Shown here piece after piece: positions 35,738 through 43,020 of a stretch of DNA of 64,000 nucleotides; within the stretch, counting starts at the first letter, position 1; the number at the start of each line of letters is the position of its first letter. Where the stretch lies: contig JADJPG010000019.1 in the NCBI GenBank assembly GCA_016713365.1, positions 48,464 through 112,463 on the forward strand. Reading direction: 5' to 3'. Made by a program: the position numbers and the translations under genes. Below the pieces are notes generated by a model. The model saw only the letters and a program-made list of their open reading frames with translations. It was not told the origin of the DNA and searched no databases. Source of the DNA: Verrucomicrobiota bacterium. Lineage in GTDB: Bacteria > Verrucomicrobiota > Verrucomicrobiia > Limisphaerales > JADJPG01.

Positions 35738-38235
35738 CAGAAGTCCCCGGCATCGACGCCGACCACGGATTCATTGAACGTCACCGATACGGCGCTCAGG
35801 TTGGTGAGGAACGCACCCGGAGCCGGGCTGACAGTGGCGAGCAGTGGCGCTGTGCGATCCACGAAATTGCAGGTCCACGACGCCGCGGGTGCCGCGCTGT
35901 CGAATGGCAACGCCGCCGGATAACCGAAGTCGGTGATTCCGTGACCCGGCGCCCAGGAGAAACTGACCGTGCCCGGCAACGGCTGGGCAATCGTGAAGAT
36001 GTAGATGTTACCGATGTTGGTCATCGCCGCGGCCGGCACTCCATTGACGAGGAAATCCGCGGCATCCACGCCTTGAACGCGCTCACTGAAGGTCACGCGC
36101 ACCTGCGTCAACGCGCTAACGGTGGCGTTCGCGGCCGGCACTCGCGCGGCAATGGTCGGGGCCACGGTGTTGGTCGGCGGAATGGTAACCGTGACGTTCA
36201 CGACGTCGGAAGTTCCACGCCGACCCGTGGAGTCCACTGCCACCGCGGTGACGAGGTTCGATCCAAACGGAGCATTCCATTGGGTGGAGAACGGAGGTTG
36301 AGTCAGTGTGGCAAAGACCACGTCGTTGGCCCGCAGTTCGACCGATGCGATGGAATTCAGCGCATTGGCTTCCGCAATCACCGCCAACGTGATGGGGCCT
36401 TCCACGACCGTGCCGTTGCCCGGAGTCAGGATGCGTGCAATTGGGGCGCCGGAGGATTCGAAGACGTTGACCGGTACCGAAGCCGACGAGGCGCCGGAGC
36501 CAAGATCATCCACGGCAATCGCGCGGATGAGGTAGCGGCCCGTCGGCGGATTGTTCCAGACGAACGAGTATGGGCTGGCGAGGCTTTCTCCGAGCAGCGT
36601 GTCGCCATTGTAGAACGAGACTTTGACGATGCGTCCGTTCGGGTCTGTCGCATTCGCCGTCAAAGTGATCGACGGAGGCGCGAGAAACGGCGTCTCGGGC
36701 GCCGGCGAAGTAATGGCAACCACCGGCGGGTCGTTGCGCGGAAAGAGACCGCCCAGCAGTTGCAAATCGAAGCTGAGGTCATCGCCCGTCGGCGAATCCT
36801 GGTGCACCTCCACCGCAATGACGTTCAAGCCTTCCACGAGCCGGGTCGCTGGAACCGTGGCCGGATAATACACCGTGCCGTCGTCGCCCGCCGCGGTGCC
36901 GGGCGTTTGATAATTGATGACTCCGGACGGCATGTTGAAACGAGCCACGTCCACGCCGTTGACATAAACCACCGCGCCGTCGTCGCGTTTCACGCCGAAG
37001 ATGAGATTGGTGTAATTGGTCGCACCCGTGATGAAGATGGTGTGGCGGAAATAGGTCGTGATGTGCTTTTCATCCGGAACACCACCGAAGCCGACCACGG
37101 TCGCCTCGTCCCCGTCGCCGTAGCCCAGTTGCGCCGGACCGCTGGCCCACGCGCTGTCGTTGAAATCGCGACTCGTCCAGTTCGTGCCCTGGTTGGAGCC
37201 GTTATCGAGGTATTTCCAGACGGCGCCGGTGGACACGAGCGTGATCGGAGTCGCGATCGTGACCGGCGAAGAGGTGTAGACGATGCCGGAGTTGTCCCGC
37301 GCCACGGCGGTCAGGCGATGAACACCGCCCACGACGTTGCTCCACGTTGCGCTGAACGGCTGCGTGCTGTCCTGACCAAACTTCAATCCGTCCACCCAGA
37401 ACTCCACATTGGTGACCGAGCCGACCGGGACGGAAACCGTCGTCGTAACCAAGACAGGATTTAGGTTCTGGAAGATCGCGCCTTCCGCGGGCGACGCGAT
37501 GGTGGCACCGGGATTCAGGTAATTGATGCGGTGAGGCAATGAAGTCCAAATCTGATCGTTCGCATCGATCGCCACGGCCGTGAACAAATTCGTGCCCGAC
37601 GCCGGCTGCGGAACCGTCAATGAGTAGGGCGGATTCGCAACCGTGCCGATCAACTGGCCACCCTGGTAAAACTCCACACGCTGAACCGGCGGACTCAGGA
37701 CCTCCGCCTCCACGAGCAGATCGATCGGGTTGCCGACATAAACCACCGAATTGCTCGGCGGAGAAAGGAAGTTCACCGAAGCCAGCAGCGCCACGCCCAG
37801 GGTAAAATCGCCACCAGCGGGATTACCAAAGAAGCGGACCACATCGACGGCGATGCGGTAGGTCGTGCCGCCCACGACGTTGAATTGAACGAATCCCCCA
37901 CCCTGACTGGAGCCCACCGGAGTCAGCGCGTTGACGGTATTACCTGTATAGACCGCGAGCAGCGAGTTGAAGGATGCCGCGTTCAGGAACACCGCCGCCT
38001 GACCGGACTTGTCCGGCGTCCAATTATACCAGACGGAACGTCCACCCTGGTTGCCAGCGTGCGCGGGCTCGCCCGGTTCCTTCGAAGCCAGGGCCGTGGT
38101 GCCGTTGGTCTCGACCAACCGCCCCGTCAAAGTGAAAGCGGCGGAAAAAGCATTGTTGGCAGGCTGAGCCAACGCTTCAGCCGCGCCGGCCAGAAGGAAA
38201 AATACCGCGCCAAGAATACGTCCAGTTAATCGCAT
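35734..38235 (-). CDS. Giant surface protein 2, N-terminal part
   Basis: Carries the signal peptide (LGAVFFLLAGAAEALAQ) and 833 residues before the break. After a pre-peptidase-like N-terminal domain come several bacterial Ig-like domains (repeated VEF...G..IG pattern), a galactose-binding-like segment (WTSRDFNDSAWASGPAQLGYGDG) and SbsA-like modules. It stops at VGVDAGDFW; the sister modules read VDAADFLVNG and VNASDFLING here. Inserting one base at about 35740/35741 restores DFLVNGQ and continues into the next fragment, so the stop is an artefact of a one-base loss or a disrupting mutation. No strong Shine-Dalgarno is visible before the ATG at 38235. Confidence 0.85.
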   Translation of the reverse strand: MRLTGRILGAVFFLLAGAAEALAQPANNAFSAAFTLTGRLVETNGTTALASKEPGEPAHAGNQGGRSVWYNWTPDKSGQAAVFLNAASFNSLLAVYTGNTVNALTPVGSSQGGGFVQFNVVGGTTYRIAVDVVRFFGNPAGGDFTLGVALLASVNFLSPPSNSVVYVGNPIDLLVEAEVLSPPVQRVEFYQGGQLIGTVANPPYSLTVPQPASGTNLFTAVAIDANDQIWTSLPHRINYLNPGATIASPAEGAIFQNLNPVLVTTTVSVPVGSVTNVEFWVDGLKFGQDSTQPFSATWSNVVGGVHRLTAVARDNSGIVYTSSPVTIATPITLVSTGAVWKYLDNGSNQGTNWTSRDFNDSAWASGPAQLGYGDGDEATVVGFGGVPDEKHITTYFRHTIFITGATNYTNLIFGVKRDDGAVVYVNGVDVARFNMPSGVINYQTPGTAAGDDGTVYYPATVPATRLVEGLNVIAVEVHQDSPTGDDLSFDLQLLGGLFPRNDPPVVAITSPAPETPFLAPPSITLTANATDPNGRIVKVSFYNGDTLLGESLASPYSFVWNNPPTGRYLIRAIAVDDLGSGASSASVPVNVFESSGAPIARILTPGNGTVVEGPITLAVIAEANALNSIASVELRANDVVFATLTQPPFSTQWNAPFGSNLVTAVAVDSTGRRGTSDVVNVTVTIPPTNTVAPTIAARVPAANATVSALTQVRVTFSERVQGVDAADFLVNGVPAAAMTNIGNIYIFTIAQPLPGTVSFSWAPGHGITDFGYPAALPFDSAAPAASWTCNFVDRTAPLLATVSPAPGAFLTNLSAVSVTFNESVVGVDAGDFW

Positions 38236-38374
38236 AAAGGGTTCAAGCTGATTTTACCTGCGGAATCTCCCCTCGGGCACAACCCGTCCCCGCCACGCTC
38301 ACGGCAAAACACCGCCAGCAGCCCAAGTGGATCCGGTAATCATTCCGTTTAAGCGAAATCCGAGCAGAAAGCCC

Positions 38375-38388
38375 GCAAAATATTTTGC
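38375..38388. promoter_or_regulatory. Perfect 14-bp palindrome upstream of giant gene 2
   Basis: GCAAAATATTTTGC is self-complementary over all 14 bases and lies about 140 bases before the ATG at 38235 in an otherwise GC-rich gap. It could be an operator for a dimeric regulator. No regulator can be named. Confidence 0.4.
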
Positions 38389-38445
38389 AAAAAGTTACCG
38401 GAACGACACTTCGTGAACCAATTCTCCACCTGCCTGCTGAACGTC

Positions 38446-38481
38446 AAAAGCAACAGGGGCGCCTGTTTCCAAGCGCCCCTG
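38446..38481 (-). terminator. Probable terminator of the Calx-beta/Ig gene
   Basis: Minus-strand hairpin CAGGGGCGC...GCGCCCCTG (9-bp stem, loop with TTGGAAACAG), about 25 bases after the stop at 38506, followed by TTGCTTTT. Confidence 0.6.
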
Positions 38482-38505
38482 CTCCCGATACACCGACCGA
38501 CAGCC

Positions 38506-38922
38506 TTACTCTTCGCTGAACAACTCCACGTCCGTCACCGGCAGGACCCGATAGAACCGGGCCCCAAGCTCGGACGCCTCCGGATCCACGAAGTGAATCG
38601 CGTCGTCGGACACCATATTGGGCTCCAGCGTCTCCCAGTTCACCAAGTCACTGGAAATCTCCAGCCGGTACCCCGCTCCATTCGCGCCCTCCAATCGCAC
38701 ATGGAAGTTTCGGTCCGTCAGACAAATCGGACCCGGTCGCGGACGGTCATTATCCACCACGATGGCTCCGGCGCGATTCCAGCGACCGACATTGTAGAGG
38801 GCCGCCTCCTCCAAGCGCAGAATCACCGTCTCCACGGGTTCATCACGCCGGTCATCAATCGGCGTCACCAAGATCGACGCCGAACGACGTCCCGCCGGAA
38901 TCGTCACACTTGACGGAATCAC
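38506..38922 (-). CDS. Calx-beta/Ig surface protein, C-terminal fragment 4 of 4
   Basis: Last piece of the gene that starts at 42833. It completes the sixth Calx-beta domain (SSVTIPAGRRSASI, PIDDRRDEPVETVIL) and ends with the shared terminal module (YRLEISSDLVNWETL...FYRVLPV). The preceding fragment stops at GTASNGVDK; sister domains read GTASNGVDYxxL at this place, so the frame breaks at about 38924-38926. It has no start signal of its own. Confidence 0.75.
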   Translation of the reverse strand: MIPSSVTIPAGRRSASILVTPIDDRRDEPVETVILRLEEAALYNVGRWNRAGAIVVDNDRPRPGPICLTDRNFHVRLEGANGAGYRLEISSDLVNWETLEPNMVSDDAIHFVDPEASELGARFYRVLPVTDVELFSEE

Positions 38923-39323
38923 TTGTCGACGCCATTCGACGCCGTGCCGCGAATCGCGAAGTGAACCGTCAGCGGCGCGTTCGTCTCGCCCGAACGACGT
39001 ACGCGGAAGGCGGCGGTATTCGGTGGATTGCCTTCCCGGGCAAACGCGTCCGTGGCGTAAATGTTCACCACCGGCGGCAGGAGCGATTGAGTCACCTCGA
39101 TCACCACCGGACCTGATTCCCCTGTCGTTCCCCGGTCATCCGTCGCCTGCGCTGTCAGGACATAGCGACCCGGCGGCACATTCGACCAGTCTAGCGCGAA
39201 CCGTTGCAGCTGTCCCGGCGGCGGCGCGATGATGAAGTTGATCTCCTGCACGCCAATGCTGCGACCGTTTGCGAAGAACTCCACGCGCGGCACCCATCCA
39301 TCTTCATCCACCGTTTGCACCAC
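38919..39323 (-). CDS. Calx-beta/Ig surface protein, fragment 3 of 4
   Basis: Internal 134 residues: the rest of the fifth Ig-like domain (VEFFANGRSIGVQ, DWSNVPPGRYVLTAQATDDRG) and the first half of the sixth Calx-beta domain (VVNIYATDAFAREG). It joins fragment 2 if one base is removed at about 39325-39333, giving AEINIVVQTVDEDG instead of AEIQHRGANGG. Not an independent gene. Confidence 0.75.
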   Translation of the reverse strand: MVQTVDEDGWVPRVEFFANGRSIGVQEINFIIAPPPGQLQRFALDWSNVPPGRYVLTAQATDDRGTTGESGPVVIEVTQSLLPPVVNIYATDAFAREGNPPNTAAFRVRRSGETNAPLTVHFAIRGTASNGVDK

Positions 39324-41385
39324 GATGTTGGATCTCCGCCGGAGCCTGGAACGATTCGCCGGTGTCCGGCTTTACGATCGCAATCTTCGGCGCGAACGAT
39401 TCATTGTCGCGGATGTACACCTCCGCCCTCGCCGGAGCTCCCACAAGATAACAATCCGGGAGCAACACATCAGCCATCGCGCAGTCGGACGGCAGCAGAT
39501 GGAACTCGACCGTCTCGACGCCTTCCACCAGCTGGTCATCGATCGCGACGACGTAAATGTCCACATACTCCGCACCCGCCGGAATCGTCACCTTGTGATC
39601 GAGCGGTCCAAAATCGCGGCCATTCACCGCCGTGCCGCCGATGGCGAATCGAACCGTCAAACCGTCATTCGTCTGGCACGAACGCAGGACCCGCACCGCC
39701 GCGACATCCGGCGGCGCCATGATCCGCGGATCCTGTTCCGCTGCGGACTTGTCGAGCGTCTCGATGCTGACCACCGGCACCGGGCACGGCGGCACCACCC
39801 GAATCGTCACCGGAGTTGAGCGCGACGTCGCGCCTTCACTGTCAGTCGCCTTCGCCGTCAGTTCATAAAGGCCCGGCGGAACGTTCGACCAAATCATCGA
39901 GAAGCGATGCAACTCGCCCGGCGGCGGCGCGATGATGTAGACGCGGCTGTCGACGCCGATCGAATTCGTGCCCGCGAAAAACTCCACCTGCGTCACGTAA
40001 CCATCCGAATCCTGCACCTGCGCCACGATTTCGATGTCCGCTCGGGCAAGGAACATCTGGCCATCCTCCGGCTTCGCAATCTCGATCTTCGGCGGCTGAT
40101 TGCCGAAGTCATTGTCACGGATGTAAGCCACCGCCTTGCCCGGCTCGCCGATTACATAACAATCCGGTGACGGGGCGAAGCCCGCGATGCAGAAGATCGG
40201 CGCAATCTCCGCGACGACCGTCTCCACGCCTTCCACACGCCGATCATCGATCGGATCCACGACCACCCGCGCGCTCCACGCTCCCGCAGGAATTGTCACG
40301 CTGCCGTCGAGCTCGCGATAGTCCACGCCGTTCGAAGCGGTTCCGCTCAGACTGTAGTAAACTGTCACGGGAATGTTCGTTCCCCGATCGCGTGACACCG
40401 TGAAGACCGCCACATTCGCCCGCTCAATGATGGGCGGCCCAATGAACGCCACCTTGCCATCCGCCATCGCCATCGGCTCAAGGATCCAGTCGCCTTCCGA
40501 GGCATTCGCATCCGTGGCTTCAATCGTCACCACCATCGGCCGCACATCGTCAATCACCCGGATGCGAACTGGATCCGACCACGTCGAGGCACCGCGATTG
40601 TCCGTCGCCCGCGCGCGCAATGCGTAGCCGCCTGGCTTCATCTCCGGCCACTTGAGGCAGAAGATTTGATCCGGCAGCGGCGGAATCCCGTTTACCTCCA
40701 GCGCGATCAGTCCATCCACCACGCCGAGACTGTTCGTACCTTCAAAGAATTCCACGGAGCGCACCCAGCCATCCGGATCGCGCGCCTCCGCACAGATCCG
40801 GATTCCTTCAGGCGCGATGAAGATTTCACCATCGGTCGGCTGGATGATGGCGACCTTCGGCGGAAGATTCGTTGGCGATACATCGTTATCGCGGATTACC
40901 GCCCGCGCCGTGTGGTTCGAACCGACGAGGTAATAGTCGATCGGAAGAATCGTTCCCGCGGCCGACACCATCGGCTCCAACAAAACCAACGGTGGCTCCA
41001 CCGTGAGCGAAACACTCTCCGCACCTTCCACCAACCGATCATCGATCGGGGAAATCACAATCGGCGCCGTCGCTTCGCCGGGCGGAATCATCACGTGACG
41101 CGGGAGCAGCTCGTAGTCCGTCCCATTCGATGCCGTGCCGCCGATGCTGTAGAACACCAGCAAGCCGCGCGCAGTTGAACCAGTGCGCTTCAACTTCAAC
41201 GTCGCCGTGTTCGGCACCGCGCCAGTCGTCTCCGACGCTTCCGGATCCGTGGCTTCAATCGACACCACTGTCGGCAGCGAACGCTCAACAACCTTCACCT
41301 CCACCGGATGCGAACGCGATTTCGCGCCGTCGTTGTCCGTCGCTTCCGCCGTGAGTAGGTATGTCCCGCTCCGACGTCCGGCCAC
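39304..41385 (-). CDS. Calx-beta/Ig surface protein, fragment 2 of 4
   Basis: The longest piece, 693 residues: the end of the second Ig-like domain, then Calx-beta 3, 4 and 5 alternating with Ig-like domains. Calx-beta units carry xVxIEATDxxASE, GTASNGxDY, IDDRxVEGxETV and a final IRDND; Ig units carry IxxPxDGxxF, VEFFxGTNSxGV and a W.NVPPGxYxLTAxATD-type end. Calx-beta domains bind Ca2+ in known proteins, so calcium-dependent rigidity is likely. The last dozen residues are out of frame. Fragment 1 joins at about 41365-41370, where a G run appears one base short. Confidence 0.8.
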   Translation of the reverse strand: MAGRRSGTYLLTAEATDNDGAKSRSHPVEVKVVERSLPTVVSIEATDPEASETTGAVPNTATLKLKRTGSTARGLLVFYSIGGTASNGTDYELLPRHVMIPPGEATAPIVISPIDDRLVEGAESVSLTVEPPLVLLEPMVSAAGTILPIDYYLVGSNHTARAVIRDNDVSPTNLPPKVAIIQPTDGEIFIAPEGIRICAEARDPDGWVRSVEFFEGTNSLGVVDGLIALEVNGIPPLPDQIFCLKWPEMKPGGYALRARATDNRGASTWSDPVRIRVIDDVRPMVVTIEATDANASEGDWILEPMAMADGKVAFIGPPIIERANVAVFTVSRDRGTNIPVTVYYSLSGTASNGVDYRELDGSVTIPAGAWSARVVVDPIDDRRVEGVETVVAEIAPIFCIAGFAPSPDCYVIGEPGKAVAYIRDNDFGNQPPKIEIAKPEDGQMFLARADIEIVAQVQDSDGYVTQVEFFAGTNSIGVDSRVYIIAPPPGELHRFSMIWSNVPPGLYELTAKATDSEGATSRSTPVTIRVVPPCPVPVVSIETLDKSAAEQDPRIMAPPDVAAVRVLRSCQTNDGLTVRFAIGGTAVNGRDFGPLDHKVTIPAGAEYVDIYVVAIDDQLVEGVETVEFHLLPSDCAMADVLLPDCYLVGAPARAEVYIRDNESFAPKIAIVKPDTGESFQAPAEIQHRGANGG

Positions 41386-42833
41386 TTGATTGCAAACTGC
41401 GGCGCATTCGTCGGCAAAATCGAAGGCGTGTTCGACACCACCCCCAGACTCGTGTCGCCGACGAAAAACTCCACCGTGCGCACCCGCCCGTCAAAATCGC
41501 GGGCGCCCGCCACGATCACAATGTCCACCGGCGCAAGGAACACACTGCCATCCAGCGGACGGACGATCTCCACGACCGGCGGCAGGTTGACGGGATCGTT
41601 GTCGTTGATCACGGCGCGAGCCGCGTCGTGCGCGCCCACCTGATAGCACTCGTACGGCGGTGAATAAATCGCGATGCACGGCGGCGTGATGAGCGTCAAC
41701 ACCACCTTCTCCGGACCTTCCACCAGCGTGTCGTGCAACGGCTCAATGACCACCTCCGCCTTGCTCGCGCCTGGTTGAATGGTGACGCTCTGCGGCAGCG
41801 CCGCGTAGTCCACACCATTGGAAGCCCCACCGCTGAGAAGGTAGAACACTGTCAGCGGAAGATCCGTCCGGCCCGACCGGCCAACGGTAAACGTCGCCGT
41901 GTCGAGGCGTTGCCGGGTCAACCCTGGTTCACTCGCCACCGGATCGCTCGCGCGCACATTCACCACCGCCTGCACCAACGGTTCCGTCACTTTGATCTCG
42001 ATTCGCTCGGAACGCGACACGTCACCCTGATTGTCCGTCGCCACCGCAGTCAGAACGTGCAAGCCCGGCGGGACGTTCTCCCACGGCAATACAAACACGC
42101 TCGGACGAATCGTGGACGGATTCAGAATCTCATCGAGGTCCGGATACAACCCCGGGTCGCGCTCGAGAGAGAGTTCAAATCCTTCAGCCGGCAACGGCAG
42201 CGGCCGTGGTGTCGGCGGCAGATTGGAAACCACTCCGAGACTGGTCGTGCCATCGAAGAACTCCACCGTCCGCACGCGACCATCGAGATCCGTCGCATGG
42301 GCAATCAGCCGGATGTCCGCCGGCCCCGGAAACACCGAACCATCCGGCGGATTCACGATTCGAACCAGCGGCGGTTGGTTGGTGGGCGGGAAATCATTGT
42401 CCTGCAAATAGGCCAGCGCGTAGCTCGGCCACGCCACCACATACGGCGGCGGCCATTGATATTGAGGCTCAAGGAACAGCGCGACCGTCTCGTTCCCTTC
42501 CACCCGCTGGTCGTCGATCGGCGTGAAGCGAATCGACTCCGACACCGCGCACGCCGGGATCGTCACCGTGCCGGTGAGCCACGCGTAGTCGACACCATTG
42601 CTCGCCGTACCCGCCATGCGATAGCTGATTGTGAGCGGCTCGTTGGTCGGGCCGGAGCGATAAATGGTGAACGTCCCACCGTCTTGCAGAAACTCGTCCG
42701 CCCATTGGTCAGTCGCCAGCACGTGAACCACCGGAAGATCATTCTCCACCGCCCACGCCCGCTTCGCGACCAGTGCCACCGCGATGAGCACCAGCACCCT
42801 CAGCCCCGTCCAGAATTTGTTTTTCGTATTCAT
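41295..42833 (-). CDS. Calx-beta/Ig surface protein, N-terminal fragment 1 of 4
   Basis: Start of a secreted protein of about 1,440 residues (42833 to 38506). I chose ATG at 42833, which gives the signal peptide MNTKNKFWTGLRVLVLIAVA...AWA and has GGCAGG upstream; the open frame extends to 43001 but that part has no export signal and would overlap the promoter. It holds Calx-beta 1 and 2 and Ig-like 1 and most of 2. The frame is lost after KWPDVGAG at about 41370. Adhesin or matrix role is inferred. A sigma-54-type promoter with two upstream dyads lies immediately before it, so it is a prime candidate target of the nearby NtrC-type activator. Confidence 0.82.
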   Translation of the reverse strand: MNTKNKFWTGLRVLVLIAVALVAKRAWAVENDLPVVHVLATDQWADEFLQDGGTFTIYRSGPTNEPLTISYRMAGTASNGVDYAWLTGTVTIPACAVSESIRFTPIDDQRVEGNETVALFLEPQYQWPPPYVVAWPSYALAYLQDNDFPPTNQPPLVRIVNPPDGSVFPGPADIRLIAHATDLDGRVRTVEFFDGTTSLGVVSNLPPTPRPLPLPAEGFELSLERDPGLYPDLDEILNPSTIRPSVFVLPWENVPPGLHVLTAVATDNQGDVSRSERIEIKVTEPLVQAVVNVRASDPVASEPGLTRQRLDTATFTVGRSGRTDLPLTVFYLLSGGASNGVDYAALPQSVTIQPGASKAEVVIEPLHDTLVEGPEKVVLTLITPPCIAIYSPPYECYQVGAHDAARAVINDNDPVNLPPVVEIVRPLDGSVFLAPVDIVIVAGARDFDGRVRTVEFFVGDTSLGVVSNTPSILPTNAPQFAIKWPDVGAGHTYSRRKRRTTTARNRVRIRWR

Positions 42834-42868
42834 ATGTTTGCCTGCCGAATTTGGATTCGAGTCTCCTG

Positions 42869-42885
42869 TGCTAAATCCATGCCAG
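42869..42885 (-). promoter_or_regulatory. Sigma-54-type -24/-12 promoter of the Calx-beta/Ig gene
   Basis: Minus-strand CTGGCATGGATTTAGCA matches the YTGGCACGrNNNTTGCW consensus at nearly all defined positions, with the GG and GC exactly 12 bases apart. Predicted transcription start is near 42858, about 25 bases before the ATG at 42833. Confidence 0.65.
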
Positions 42886-42967
42886 CAGCCACCCACGCAG
42901 AAAATCCCCGCCCGCTTGAACAAACTGACAATGACACGCGGCCGTCGGCGGATGGGAGCGAAGTGAA

Positions 42968-42985
42968 TTGGGGGAAATGCCCCAA
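42968..42985. promoter_or_regulatory. Upstream activator-type dyad A
   Basis: TTGGGG-GAAATG-CCCCAA, perfect 6-bp arms, centred about 107 bp upstream of the -12 element at 42870: the usual place for an enhancer-binding protein site. Confidence 0.5.
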
Positions 42986-43000
42986 CAGAAACAAGAATCA

Positions 43001-43018
43001 CCGGGGAGATTTCCCCAG
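43001..43018. promoter_or_regulatory. Upstream activator-type dyad B
   Basis: On the minus strand CTGGGGAAATCTCCCCGG, sharing GGGGAAA and CCCC with dyad A; centres are about 33 bp (three helical turns) apart. Alternatively it could act as a weak terminator hairpin for the propeller gene ending at 43021. Confidence 0.45.
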
Positions 43019-43020
43019 CA

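Noticed and set aside
38303..38318. CTGGCGGTGTTTTGCC upstream of giant gene 2 as a sigma-54 promoter
   Set aside because: GG-to-GC spacing is 11 instead of 12 bases; sigma-54 does not tolerate this well.
43001..43018. Dyad B only as a terminator for the propeller gene
   Set aside because: Short stem, no clear U-run, and its similarity to dyads A, C and D favours a protein-binding site, though a dual role is possible.
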